Of a stretch of DNA of 15,365 nt, positions 1 to 7,267 are shown one piece after another (within the stretch, counting starts at the first letter, position 1; every line of letters begins with the position of its first letter). The translations under genes were made by a program, and so were the position numbers. The notes beneath the pieces are model-generated. The model did not search any database and was not told the DNA's origin. It was given only the letters and a program-made list of their open reading frames with translations. Origin of the DNA: an uncultured Porphyromonas sp. (GTDB lineage Bacteria > Bacteroidota > Bacteroidia > Bacteroidales > Porphyromonadaceae); NCBI GenBank assembly GCA_945867245.1, contig CAMBHQ010000008.1, positions 1 to 15,365 of the forward strand, in the 5' to 3' direction.

Positions 1-59
1 AGAGGGAGCCTAGACGATGGTTAGAGTCTAAACGACTACACTCTGTGTCAGTATCATAC

Positions 60-133
60 AGTCCTATAGCTCAGTTGGTTAGAGCGCTACACTGATAATG
101 TAGAGGTCGGCAGTTCAAATCTGCCTGGGACTA
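60..133 (+). tRNA. tRNA-Ile (anticodon GAT)
   Basis: Isoleucine tRNA, 74 nt without an encoded CCA. The acceptor arms AGTCCTA (60-66) and TGGGACT (126-132) pair with one G-T wobble. The anticodon stem is CTACA/TGTAG around the loop CTGATAA, with GAT at 94-96. The T arm carries GTTCAAAT. It lies 16 nt upstream of a tRNA-Ala, the order usual for the 16S-23S spacer, but no 23S follows here. Confidence 0.96.
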
Positions 134-149
134 CTAGATCTCTATTTAT

Positions 150-223
150 GGGGGATTAGCTCAGTTGGCTAGAGCACCTGCCTTGCACGCAGGGGGTCAT
201 CGGTTCGAGTCCGATATTCTCCA
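150..223 (+). tRNA. tRNA-Ala (anticodon TGC)
   Basis: Alanine tRNA. The acceptor arms GGGGGAT (150-156) and ATTCTCC (216-222) pair with two G-T wobbles. The anticodon stem CCTGC/GCAGG holds the loop CTTGCAC, with TGC at 184-186, and the T arm carries GTTCGAGTC. It is probably co-transcribed with the tRNA-Ile upstream and ends 4 nt before a terminator hairpin. Confidence 0.96.
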
Positions 224-227
224 CACT

Positions 228-268
228 AGCGGACGCTTGTCATTACGAAGAGCGTCCGCTTTGGCTTT
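228..268 (+). terminator. Intrinsic terminator of the tRNA-Ile/tRNA-Ala unit
   Basis: The perfect 10-bp stem AGCGGACGCT (228-237) / AGCGTCCGCT (251-260) has a 13-nt loop and is followed by TTGGCTTT. It sits directly after tRNA-Ala, so the tRNA transcript ends here and does not run into a 23S gene. Confidence 0.8.
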
Positions 269-326
269 ATATAGCTGCGACCATTGTGCAAAGGTTGCGG
301 TAAGTACGGCTACTCCTAATAGCCCC

Positions 327-1049
327 TCAGCGCACGGCGGTAGTGGCCGTGAAGACGTCCACATTGCGGGCACCGAGGCGCTCCAATATATTCAGATAGC
401 ATAGCATGGTAGCGCCTGTCGTCAGCACATCATCGACGACCAGGATACGACGCTGGGGCCAGTCTGTCGTGAGCTTAGGATTAGGCTCGAAGAGCTCTGC
501 GCTATCCATACGACGTTCGATTCCGCTCAGCCGTGCGTGCGACTTGCTGTGTCGTGGGCGGATGATGTACTTGTCCGAGGCCTCGCAGCCTAACCATTCG
601 GCCAGATAGCGGGCGAGGACGAGTGCTTGGTTGTAGCCACGCTTCGCGAAGCGCTCCCTACTGAGTGGAATGGCCAAGATGAGGTCGTAGCCCTGCTCGG
701 CTAGCGGTAGCGAGACTCTGGCGCGCTCGCTGATGAGCCGTGCTACGGCATAGTGATGATGGTATTTGAAGGCGTGAATCATCCGCTGCTCGATACCGCC
801 CATGCGATAGGCGTAGACGCTGTAGTGCTGTCCGAAGATACGAGAGGACCACAGGCGTTCCTCGGCGTAGTGCAGTACGGGGCGGTAGGGACTTAGCTGG
901 CGGGCGCAGTAGCTGCAGAGCCCTAGCTCGCCCGCTTGTAAGCGGTCTCCGCAGGCGGGGCACAGGCTCGGCAGGGCCAGCTCGACGAGGTGGCGCAGGA
1001 TATGCCTCCCGATATCCCCTGCTACTCGTAGTTTGCCTGCCCAGTCCAT
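327..1049 (-). CDS. comF: ComF-family phosphoribosyltransferase-like protein
   Basis: ComF-family protein of 240 aa, associated in other bacteria with DNA uptake; in many species its exact reaction is unknown. The N-terminus carries a zinc-ribbon-like set of cysteines (CPAC at 30-33, CSYC at 45-48). The C-terminal half is a phosphoribosyltransferase fold ending in the PRPP-binding motif VVDDVLTTGAT (about 204-214). The RGYNQA motif typical of ComF is also present. It is the last gene of a minus-strand operon and starts 10 nt after the maf stop codon. Family assignment is firm; a role in competence here is inference. Confidence 0.92.
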   Translation of the reverse strand: MDWAGKLRVAGDIGRHILRHLVELALPSLCPACGDRLQAGELGLCSYCARQLSPYRPVLHYAEERLWSSRIFGQHYSVYAYRMGGIEQRMIHAFKYHHHYAVARLISERARVSLPLAEQGYDLILAIPLSRERFAKRGYNQALVLARYLAEWLGCEASDKYIIRPRHSKSHARLSGIERRMDSAELFEPNPKLTTDWPQRRILVVDDVLTTGATMLCYLNILERLGARNVDVFTATTAVR

Positions 1050-1059
1050 AGCCTTGCGC

Positions 1060-1668
1060 TTAGTGAGGTCGGAAGTGTAGTAGTCCCTCTGTAACGAGGT
1101 GCGTGGGCAAGCCCATAATAGTGTAGTACGAGCCCTCTATGCGCTCTACAGCCCGATAACCTAGCCACTCCTGAATGCCGTAGCTACCGGCTTTGTCGTA
1201 GGGGGCATAGTGCTCTAGGTAATAGCGGAGCTCGTCCTCGCTGAGTGGCGCTACGTGTACGATGGCACGGTCGCTCTGCGTCCATATGCCTTGTTGGGTG
1301 CTGATGCTCAGACCCGTGATGACCGTATGGCTACGGCCAGAGAGTCGCCTTAGGTTCTCGAGCGCCTGCTCGGGTTCGGAGGTCTTATCCAGTATCTCCT
1401 CCTCTAGGATAACTGTCGTATCGGAGGTAATCAGTATTTCGTTTGGCTCAAGGTTGGGGCGATAGGCCTCAGCCTTTTTTTTGCTTAGGTAGGGCGCTAC
1501 TTCGCTCGGGGCTAAGCTCAGGGGATAGCTCTCATCGAGGTCCGGCATAGCCTGTTGGCGAAAGTCGAGCCCGAGCCCACGCAACAGCTCGGCTCGTCGG
1601 GGGGACTGCGAGCCGAGGACTAACTGATACTTGTCGAGCCAGTGGTATTGTGGCAGTTGGCTGAGCAT
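1060..1668 (-). CDS. maf: Maf-like nucleoside triphosphate pyrophosphatase
   Basis: Maf/YhdE-family pyrophosphatase, 202 aa, a house-cleaning enzyme that hydrolyses non-canonical or modified NTPs (dTTP/UTP type in the closest known group) to NMP and PPi. Visible family motifs are SQSPRR (20-25), DES near 45-47, the acidic ITSDTTV (80-86), and LSGRSHTVITG (109-119). The S/T-D-T-T-V form of the acidic motif replaces the common AADTVV. It starts 4 nt after the stop of the upstream PII-like gene and is followed 10 nt later by comF, so the three genes are almost surely one transcript. In many Bacteroidales maf neighbours kdsC; no such gene is seen here. Confidence 0.93.
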   Translation of the reverse strand: MLSQLPQYHWLDKYQLVLGSQSPRRAELLRGLGLDFRQQAMPDLDESYPLSLAPSEVAPYLSKKKAEAYRPNLEPNEILITSDTTVILEEEILDKTSEPEQALENLRRLSGRSHTVITGLSISTQQGIWTQSDRAIVHVAPLSEDELRYYLEHYAPYDKAGSYGIQEWLGYRAVERIEGSYYTIMGLPTHLVTEGLLHFRPH

Positions 1669-1672
1669 AGGC

Positions 1673-1984
1673 CTAGATGCTCTGTTCTACGTTCCAGACG
1701 AAGGCGCGCAGTCCCTGCTCGGGTGTCTTTTGGTCTAGCTCGCGGAGGGCCTCGAGTAGGCGCTCTAGGCGTTCGGCAGGCACTACTACGAGCATGGCGT
1801 TATTCATAGCGGGCCAAGCGTGGCTCCCTAGGTGTGGCTCGCCCTCGTGGCTCCCTCGGCCCTGCACGTGGTTCCAGCTGGTATAGCCTCTGAGGCTCTG
1901 TCGGTCGAGTATGCGGATGATAAGGCTGTGATAAGCCTGATTGTAGGCGATGAATACGCTCTTTAGTGCTTGATTAGTTTCCAT
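1673..1984 (-). CDS. Small PII-like protein, function unknown
   Basis: A 103-aa protein of a type common in Bacteroidetes and often labelled PII-like or hypothetical. The motif GRGSHEGEPHLGSHAWPAMN (about 42-61) and the C-terminal GLRAFVWNVEQSI look strongly conserved in my recollection of the family. The length and the alternation of predicted strands and helices fit a single ferredoxin-like/PII-type domain, but no PII T-loop signature can be verified by eye. It is the first gene of the maf-comF operon, with a -7 box 24 nt upstream. What it binds is unknown. Confidence 0.75.
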   Translation of the reverse strand: METNQALKSVFIAYNQAYHSLIIRILDRQSLRGYTSWNHVQGRGSHEGEPHLGSHAWPAMNNAMLVVVPAERLERLLEALRELDQKTPEQGLRAFVWNVEQSI

Positions 1985-2008
1985 TGTCTTAGTTCGTTTT
2001 CCTTAGCC

Positions 2009-2016
2009 CAAAGGTA
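2009..2016 (-). promoter_or_regulatory. -7 promoter box for the PII-like/maf/comF operon
   Basis: TACCTTTG on the minus strand matches the Bacteroidetes -7 consensus TAnnTTTG and lies 24 nt upstream of the start codon. No clear -33 TTTG is seen at the usual distance. Confidence 0.55.
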
Positions 2017-2081
2017 CGGATAAATCGGCATGCGTGCTATTGGGCACGATGCTCGGCCCGCTCGTTTTGCACGAGTTTATG

Positions 2082-2089
2082 TATCTTTG
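2082..2089 (+). promoter_or_regulatory. -7 promoter box for the C1B peptidase
   Basis: TATCTTTG matches TAnnTTTG exactly, 36 nt upstream of the chosen ATG at 2126. A TTTTG (2065-2069) is only 12 nt away, too close to be a standard -33 element. The box supports the 2126 start, because the earlier in-frame ATG at 2030 would lie upstream of the promoter. Confidence 0.6.
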
Positions 2090-2125
2090 TGCATAGACCT
2101 AACTAACATAAATAATATATCAGGA

Positions 2126-3319
2126 ATGAAGAAACTAATTCTTGCTACGGCTATGCTCTCGGCATTGCCACTAGTAGCGAAGGCACAGGAGGCGCAGAAT
2201 GACCCTAATGCCAAGAATGTGTTCACCGTCGTTAAGGAGCTAGGACGCAGCTCTATCAAGAACCAAGCCAATAGTGGCACCTGTTGGAGCTACTCGGGTC
2301 AGGGCTTCTTCGAGGAAGAGCTGATTCGTACGGGTAAGAGCGCTTACGACCTCAGCGAGATGTTTGTGGTGAGCCACTCGTATCGTGATAAGGGACGCAA
2401 GTATGTACGTCTAGATGGACACCTTAACTTCGAACAGGGTGGCTCGTTTTATGATGTGCTCTACGTCCTCAAGCACTACGGAGCCGTGCCACGCAACACG
2501 ATGCTCGGCCTCAACTATGGCACGACCAATAACCAGCACAACGAGCTAGCCGCTGTCCTCAAGGCATACCTCAAGGCTGTTATCGAGAAGCCCAACGGCA
2601 CGCTCACTACGGCCTGGGCTACGGGCTTCGATAGCATCATCGATAGCTACCTCGGCAAACTCCCCGAGAAGTTCCGCTATAACGGCAAGGAGTACACCCC
2701 AAAGAGCTATGCGGCCGAGCTAGGCCTCAAGCCCGAGGATTACGTATCGCTCACCTCGTACACGCACCATCCGTTCTATACGAAGTTCGCCCTAGAGATC
2801 CCCGACAACTGGCGCTGGGCCGAGAGCTACAACCTCCCCATCTACGAGCTGATGGAGGTTATGGACACAGCTATCGACAAGGGCTATACCTTCGCTTGGG
2901 GTGCTGATGTTACCGAGAAGGGCTTTACGCGTAATGGCCTCGGCGTGCTGGCTGATGTCGCCGAGATGAATAATAAGGGTAGCGACTTCGCTCGTTGGTT
3001 TGGCTCTGCTGCCAACAACAATATGGATGCGGCTATACAGCGTGCCGACGTGCCTGAGGTAGAGCCTACGCAGGAATACCGACAGATGGGTTACGACAAC
3101 AAGACCCTCACCGATGACCACGGCATGACTATCTACGGCAAGGCTGTGAATCAGAACGGACGTAAGTTCTTTATGGTCAAGAATAGCTGGGGCGAGTCTG
3201 GTGCTTACAAGGGCGTATGGTATGTATCGTACAATTATGCCAAGGGCCGTACGATGAACATCCTCATACATAAGGATGCTGTACCCAAGCACATTGCCAA
3301 GAAGCTAGGTCTGAAGTAA
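2126..3319 (+). CDS. Secreted C1B-family cysteine peptidase (bleomycin hydrolase/aminopeptidase C type)
   Basis: Papain-like peptidase of family C1B, 397 aa. The signal peptide MKKLILATAMLSALPLVAKA (likely cut after A20) indicates export to the periplasm or cell surface, unlike cytosolic PepC enzymes. The catalytic set is visible: oxyanion Gln47 and nucleophile Cys53 in NQANSGTCWS, His332 in DDHGMTIYG, and Asn353 in VKNSWGESG. The open frame extends upstream to 2030, but the promoter box at 2082-2089 and the signal peptide fix the start at 2126. It probably degrades host or self peptides for nutrition, as expected for an asaccharolytic oral-type bacterium (inference). Confidence 0.92.
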   Translation: MKKLILATAMLSALPLVAKAQEAQNDPNAKNVFTVVKELGRSSIKNQANSGTCWSYSGQGFFEEELIRTGKSAYDLSEMFVVSHSYRDKGRKYVRLDGHLNFEQGGSFYDVLYVLKHYGAVPRNTMLGLNYGTTNNQHNELAAVLKAYLKAVIEKPNGTLTTAWATGFDSIIDSYLGKLPEKFRYNGKEYTPKSYAAELGLKPEDYVSLTSYTHHPFYTKFALEIPDNWRWAESYNLPIYELMEVMDTAIDKGYTFAWGADVTEKGFTRNGLGVLADVAEMNNKGSDFARWFGSAANNNMDAAIQRADVPEVEPTQEYRQMGYDNKTLTDDHGMTIYGKAVNQNGRKFFMVKNSWGESGAYKGVWYVSYNYAKGRTMNILIHKDAVPKHIAKKLGLK

Positions 3320-3340
3320 TAGTCGCCTAGTCTAAGACGT

Positions 3341-3380
3341 AGCTAGGGCCGCGACGACAATGTTCGTCGCGGCCCTAGCT
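3341..3380. terminator. Bidirectional terminator between convergent genes
   Basis: The perfect 17-bp inverted repeat 3341-3357 / 3364-3380 has the loop CAATGT and a GC-rich core (GGGCCGCGACGA). It lies between the stop of the peptidase gene and the stop of the convergent DUF2147 gene, so it can serve both strands. T-tracts are weak (GTGTTT on the + side). Confidence 0.8.
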
Positions 3381-3397
3381 GTGTTTACCGTGGCTAC

Positions 3398-3814
3398 CTA
3401 GATGGGCTTCCAGATAGAGTTGCGGCCGAGTAGAGATACGCCGATGAAGCCTCTTACCTTGAGCGTGCCGTCTTTCTGACGGGTAATCTTGCAGCTGTAG
3501 GTCTTGCCCGAGTCGGGGTCGTAGATAGAGCCCTGCTCCCACACGCCTTTGCCCGTGTAGACGAAGTTCTGTAGAATCTTCTTTCCCTTGAGCGGTTTCT
3601 TATGCTCCGCCTTGTCGGGGTTCTTGGTGTCGAGGGCTCCGTTCTCGATGGTCCACACGAGCGTGCCTACATACTTGTCGCCTTCACGGCTAATCTGCAC
3701 CTTGCCTCTGCCACCCTCTACGAGGTATAGCCCGAGGATGCTGTTGGCGTCCTGCGCCGAGGCGTTTAGGAATACCCCGAGCATAAGCACGAGGGCATAC
3801 ATCAATCTTTTCAT
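3398..3814 (-). CDS. Secreted DUF2147 family protein
   Basis: A 138-aa protein with a signal peptide (cut likely after NASA, residue 20) and one DUF2147 domain. Family landmarks are GLYLVEGGRGKVQI, the D-x-x-NPD stretch, the KPLKGKKIL block, GSIYDPDSGKTYSCKI and the C-terminal VRGFIGVSLLGRNSIW. DUF2147 proteins are exported, probably beta-barrel-like lipocalin-sized domains of unknown function. It lies 91 nt downstream of the oxidoreductase gene on the same strand and could be its distal operon member; no good -7 box is seen in the gap. Confidence 0.9.
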   Translation of the reverse strand: MKRLMYALVLMLGVFLNASAQDANSILGLYLVEGGRGKVQISREGDKYVGTLVWTIENGALDTKNPDKAEHKKPLKGKKILQNFVYTGKGVWEQGSIYDPDSGKTYSCKITRQKDGTLKVRGFIGVSLLGRNSIWKPI

Positions 3815-3905
3815 CTGTCTTAGTTTTTGTTTGTTGGTGAATTGTTATTAGGTCTTAGTTCTGTGCTTTTGTCGCTGTGGTAGAGGGCTATGCGCTGTAA
3901 TGCCT

Positions 3906-4907
3906 CTACTCCATACTGAGTACTACCTTGCCCTGCGAGCCTCCACGAGCCACTTTGGCGAGGGCTTCGTTGGCCTCGGAGAAGGGGAATACTTGGTCTA
4001 CCGAGAGGCGTATGCCACGCTGCTCTATCATCTGGGCCACCTCGGCGAGCTGGCGTCCGTTGCTCTGCACGAAGAGAAATTCGTAGCGCGCCTGATGTGC
4101 CTTGGCCTGGCGGTCTAGGCTCCAGCCCACGAGACCGAAGAGCCACTGCTTCCACAGAGGCAGACTGAAGCGACGGGCGAAGCTCCCATTGGGTAGACCT
4201 CGTAGCGAGACGATTGTCCCCCCTGGCTTTAGTAACTGCATCTGTCGGTTTAGCTCTGTGCTGCCTAGGCTGTCGAGGACGTAGTTCACCTTGGGGGCGT
4301 GCTCTAGATAGTCCTCTCGGCGGTAGTCTAGATATTTGTCTGCACCGAGGGCGAGGACACGCTCACGGCTCTCGGCATTGCCGTTGGTATAGACCTCTAG
4401 GCCACGGGCCTTGGCTAGTGGGATGGCCATTGCTCCGAGTCCGCCTGAGCCTCCCGAGATGAATATGCTCTCGCCTGCCTTGGGCTGCATCAGCTCTAGA
4501 GTTTGGTAGGCGGTGAGGGCTGTCAGTGGTATGCTGGCTGCCTCTACGAAGCTCAGTCCCTCGGGCATAAGTGCTACCTCGCTAGCGGCTATGGCGATAT
4601 ACTCTGCGAAGGCTCCACCCTGATGTGTGGGTACACGGGTGAAGACCTTGTCCCCTAGGGCAAAGCCCTTGACCTCTCGTCCGAGCTCCACGACTACTCC
4701 TGCGCACTCTTGGCCCATGGTTAGGGGGAGGTCGTAGGGGGTTACCAGCTTGACATCCCCTCGGATAATCATATTGTCGAGAGGATTAACGCCAGCGGCC
4801 TTAATCTCGATGAGTATTTCGTTGGCTTGTACTGCGGGACGTGCTAGCTCTACGGCCTGCATGCGTAGCTCCTGCTTGTTGTATCCTGATATTTGGTATG
4901 CTTTCAT
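3906..4907 (-). CDS. Zinc-less MDR NADP-dependent (quinone) oxidoreductase
   Basis: Medium-chain dehydrogenase/reductase, 333 aa, of the zinc-independent quinone-oxidoreductase group, which reduces quinones or alpha,beta-unsaturated carbonyls with NAD(P)H. Visible features are the GroES-like N-terminal part with AAGVNPLDN (37-45) and GQECAGVV (65-72), and the Rossmann dinucleotide loop SGGSGGLGA (151-159) preceded by ALTAYQ. The cysteine cluster of zinc alcohol dehydrogenases is absent. It starts 9 nt after the hydrolase stop, so the two are one operon, probably for detoxifying reactive carbonyls or electrophiles (inference). Confidence 0.92.
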   Translation of the reverse strand: MKAYQISGYNKQELRMQAVELARPAVQANEILIEIKAAGVNPLDNMIIRGDVKLVTPYDLPLTMGQECAGVVVELGREVKGFALGDKVFTRVPTHQGGAFAEYIAIAASEVALMPEGLSFVEAASIPLTALTAYQTLELMQPKAGESIFISGGSGGLGAMAIPLAKARGLEVYTNGNAESRERVLALGADKYLDYRREDYLEHAPKVNYVLDSLGSTELNRQMQLLKPGGTIVSLRGLPNGSFARRFSLPLWKQWLFGLVGWSLDRQAKAHQARYEFLFVQSNGRQLAEVAQMIEQRGIRLSVDQVFPFSEANEALAKVARGGSQGKVVLSME

Positions 4908-4916
4908 CTTAATCTG

Positions 4917-5771
4917 TTATTTCGTTTTAGTAATGTCGTTAGCTTTATAGAAGGCCGTAGCCTGCTCTACGAAGCGTTCCGCCTCCTGGAATATCGCTCC
5001 GTGTCCGGCGCCCTCGTAAATCGTGAGCGTAGCGTTGGGGATGCGCTCTGCCAGCAGATGGCTACCTGCTGTGGGTACCATGCGGTCGTTGTCGCCATTG
5101 ACAACCCATACGCGGTGGCTGAGGTGGGCGAAGTCTTGCTCGGCTGCCTGCCCCCAGGCTACGACGGCACGTAGTTGTCTACGGAGTGTCGCCAGGCGTG
5201 TAGGCTTGTCTTTGACCTGCTGCTTGCTGGTGCGCTCGATGAAGGCACGTGCCTCCCGACGAGCGGGCTCTGTAGCGGGGAAGAATAGGTAATAGCGTGG
5301 GTCTCTGCCTGTCAGGAAGCCCCGTAGCATATCGTAGTAGGTAATCTGTGGCACACGTGCGATACCTCTATCACCGGCAGGGCCTGTACCTGCTAGGATA
5401 ACGCTCTCTACGAGCTCGGGCGCCTGCTGTAGGATAGCCTGTGCCACGAAGCCACCGAGCGAAAGCCCCAGTAGATGTACACGGCTGTAGCCTAGGGCGC
5501 GGACGAAGGCCACTGTCTGCCGAGCCATCTCCTCTACGCTAGTGGCGGCATCCCCTGCCGAGTGCCCTATGCCTGGATAGTCGAAGCTGATAACACAGAA
5601 GTGCTGAGCTAGGCCGTCCATAATCACGGGGTCGCAGTTGTCTAGGTTGGCGGCTAGGTGGTTGATATAGATAATAGGACTGGCATCCTGTCGCCCGATA
5701 CGGCGATAGGCTATGGGGCGTCCCTGCACCTCGACGAATGCTATCGGGCTTGTTGTATAGCTTGTTTGCAT
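4917..5771 (-). CDS. Alpha/beta hydrolase
   Basis: Alpha/beta hydrolase-fold enzyme, 284 aa from the chosen ATG. The nucleophile elbow is GLSLGG with Ser104, the acid is probably Asp229 in NGDNDRMVP, and the histidine is His257 in GAGHGA. The substrate is not predictable. An earlier in-frame ATG at 5798 overlaps the promoter box at 5796-5803, so the start at 5771 is preferred; it follows an A-rich leader. It is first in an operon with the oxidoreductase. A palindrome about 44 nt upstream of the inferred transcription start suggests activation by a Crp/Fnr-type regulator, such as the one encoded next door. Confidence 0.88.
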   Translation of the reverse strand: MQTSYTTSPIAFVEVQGRPIAYRRIGRQDASPIIYINHLAANLDNCDPVIMDGLAQHFCVISFDYPGIGHSAGDAATSVEEMARQTVAFVRALGYSRVHLLGLSLGGFVAQAILQQAPELVESVILAGTGPAGDRGIARVPQITYYDMLRGFLTGRDPRYYLFFPATEPARREARAFIERTSKQQVKDKPTRLATLRRQLRAVVAWGQAAEQDFAHLSHRVWVVNGDNDRMVPTAGSHLLAERIPNATLTIYEGAGHGAIFQEAERFVEQATAFYKANDITKTK

Positions 5772-5795
5772 CTTTTCTTTCTTAGTTTTCGGATG

Positions 5796-5803
5796 CAAAG
5801 GTC
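5796..5803 (-). promoter_or_regulatory. -7-like box for the hydrolase/oxidoreductase operon
   Basis: GACCTTTG on the minus strand keeps the TTTG half of TAnnTTTG but has G in place of the first T. The inferred start of transcription is near 5789, giving a leader of about 18 nt. The weak -7 match would fit a promoter that needs an activator. Confidence 0.5.
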
Positions 5804-5825
5804 GCTAGTTGCTGCCGTATCTGTC

Positions 5826-5841
5826 TGACAATTATTTGTCA
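5826..5841. promoter_or_regulatory. Crp/Fnr-type palindrome upstream of the hydrolase operon
   Basis: The perfect 6-bp inverted repeat TGACAA-TTAT-TTGTCA has the half-site and spacing style of Crp/Fnr-superfamily operators (compare FNR TTGAT-N4-ATCAA). Its centre is about 44 nt upstream of the inferred transcription start, near the class II activator position. A Crp/Fnr-like regulator gene ends about 155 nt away. Confidence 0.5.
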
Positions 5842-5978
5842 ATCGTAAAGAGACTATTGTATAATACGGCACTCGCTTCGTTGTTTGCGACATTCGGGCT
5901 CGGTCATTTACACGAGTAAACTCCCTTTGCCCTCAGTCTTAACGCCTAGCGATTACCGCATTCTTCAAAGTCTAACAG

Positions 5979-6001
5979 AATAACAAGCACAGCTCGTTAT
6001 T
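5979..6001 (-). terminator. Probable terminator hairpin of the Crp/Fnr-type gene
   Basis: In the minus-strand RNA the arms AATAACGAGC and GCTTGTTATT pair over 10 bp with one G-U, around a 3-nt loop. The stem includes the stop codon. The following T-tract is poor, so this is a moderate call. A second 7-bp hairpin, GAACCCG/CGGGTTC (6005-6023), lies inside the last codons. Confidence 0.4.
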
Positions 6002-6611
6002 CAGGAACCCGTGCAGCGGGTTCACTAAGCAAGCGCTTGCGTATCAGGGTCAGTGCCTGTCGGCTAATGCCTAGGTAACTAGATAGGTCTGTGATAGATA
6101 TGCGAGGTAATAGGTGCCCGAAGTACTGCCGGAAGGTGCGGTATCTGTCCTCGGGATTGTGGATGAGTAGGCACTCGGTGTGTGTCAGTAGGCGGGCGTA
6201 TTCGTACTCTAGTAGCACCCTAAGTAGGCGCTCTACCTCGGGCTGACGACGACTCATCTGTAGTACGTAGTCGTAAGAGAAGGCCACAGCAATCGTCGGC
6301 TCGACTGCCTGGAAGGTGAAGTGCGATGCCTGTGGCGTCTCTAGAGAGGTGTAGTGCGTGGCGAAGTTGCCCTCGGGGATGAAGTTGATGGTGATATCTT
6401 CGTCGGCAGTAGGGTAGTAAGCTCGTACTAGGCCCTGCACAATCATAAAGGCATCGGCCTGCATACTACCGGCAGTGTTTAGGGGCTCGCGTTTACCGAA
6501 GCGTCGCACTTGCCAGCCGAGCGAGAGCTCATCTATCAAGGCGTTACTTAGGTTGGGACACAGCTCGGCAAGCCTGCCCCTGCAATATCTGAGTGCTTGG
6601 ATATCGTCCAT
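5997..6611 (-). CDS. Crp/Fnr-family transcriptional regulator
   Basis: A 204-aa regulator with an N-terminal cyclic-nucleotide-binding-like beta-barrel (about 25-115; landmarks FMIVQGLVRAYY and ITINFIPEGNF), a dimer helix (about 118-148), and a C-terminal helix-turn-helix (about 172-195, ITDLSSYLGISRQALTLIRKR). No Fe-S cysteine pattern of true FNR is seen, and the effector is unknown. It is transcribed toward the hydrolase operon, whose upstream region holds a Crp/Fnr-like palindrome, so local control is plausible. Its own promoter region has a separate inverted repeat at 6640-6653. Confidence 0.88.
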   Translation of the reverse strand: MDDIQALRYCRGRLAELCPNLSNALIDELSLGWQVRRFGKREPLNTAGSMQADAFMIVQGLVRAYYPTADEDITINFIPEGNFATHYTSLETPQASHFTFQAVEPTIAVAFSYDYVLQMSRRQPEVERLLRVLLEYEYARLLTHTECLLIHNPEDRYRTFRQYFGHLLPRISITDLSSYLGISRQALTLIRKRLLSEPAARVPE

Positions 6612-6632
6612 AGTTCGAGTACTTTATATCTG

Positions 6633-6653
6633 CAAAGGTCGTAGTTTTCTACG
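6633..6653 (-). promoter_or_regulatory. Promoter box and inverted repeat upstream of the Crp/Fnr-type gene
   Basis: GACCTTTG (minus strand, 6633-6640) is the same -7-like variant as at the hydrolase promoter. It abuts the inverted repeat CGTAG-TTTT-CTACG (6640-6653), a possible operator. Start codon at 6611. Confidence 0.45.
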
Positions 6654-6769
6654 ATATGAGCGTGCTCATTCTCGGGATGAGTTGCGTTTGAGTCCCTCTC
6701 CGATGGGGCGCAGGATAGTTTCTTTTGAGGCACTTGCTCCACTAGCGCTTCTCTTGTAGTAAGAACACT

Positions 6770-6777
6770 TATCTTTG
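6770..6777 (+). promoter_or_regulatory. -7 promoter box for the small membrane protein
   Basis: TATCTTTG matches TAnnTTTG exactly, 29 nt upstream of the ATG at 6807. No -33 TTTG is seen at 19-21 nt. Confidence 0.55.
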
Positions 6778-6806
6778 TTCGTGTTAAGCAATAGAATGTA
6801 CCTCAT

Positions 6807-7250
6807 ATGGCTGAAGAGACTGGTTGGGAGGGGCTAGGCTGGGTCCTAATTATCATGGGTTTGGGCTACGGCTTTTTGATTATTCTGCGCATGATTGTGG
6901 CAGGCTGGACGCTGACGTGGCTTGTGCGCCTACTGTCGGAGCTGCGCTCTACTATGCGCGAAGGGGCTACGAGCGAGGGCGAAACCCGTATCGAGCGTGC
7001 GCTCCTAAGGGTGATGATAGGTGTGGGACTATTTTTCCTTTATTTCCTTGTCTGCTATATATTCCTCGAGGACCTAGGCGAGGCTTTCTGGGAAACCATC
7101 TTTACCTCAGAGCGTCCAGAGGTTTTCTTTGTATCTCTTGTCATTATCACTGTAGCGCTACTCCCTATTGCGCTCGTAGGGCTAGCCTTTTATAGTCTCG
7201 TGTGCGGCATCAGATCTCTCTGGCGTAGACCTAGGGTAAGTGGAGATTAG
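6807..7250 (+). CDS. Hypothetical inner-membrane protein with three predicted helices
   Basis: A 147-aa protein not recognised as a named family. Three hydrophobic segments are visible at about 11-40, 67-88 and 105-134, separated by a charged stretch (about 44-66, RSTMREGATSEGETRIER) and by an acidic segment. The C-terminus is basic (SLWRRPR), consistent with a cytoplasmic tail. A consensus -7 box lies just upstream. It stands alone between the Crp/Fnr-type regulator (divergent) and dnaG, with an array of 23-bp units after it. A second overlapping frame (6824-7195) is a shadow. Confidence 0.7.
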   Translation: MAEETGWEGLGWVLIIMGLGYGFLIILRMIVAGWTLTWLVRLLSELRSTMREGATSEGETRIERALLRVMIGVGLFFLYFLVCYIFLEDLGEAFWETIFTSERPEVFFVSLVIITVALLPIALVGLAFYSLVCGIRSLWRRPRVSGD

Positions 7251-7267
7251 CCCCTAGGAATAGTCGG

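Noticed and set aside
1..59. End of a 16S-tRNA spacer or 5S rRNA
   Set aside because: No recognisable 16S 3' end or 5S sequence in these 59 bases.
658..963. Minus-strand 101-aa ORF within comF
   Set aside because: Arg/Leu-rich out-of-frame reading of comF with no independent support.
2030..2125. Longer N-terminus for the C1B peptidase
   Set aside because: The 32 extra residues would precede the signal peptide, and the promoter box lies inside them.
2792..3292. Minus-strand 166-aa ORF inside the peptidase gene
   Set aside because: Shadow of the C1B peptidase frame, which has all catalytic motifs; no promoter or family match.
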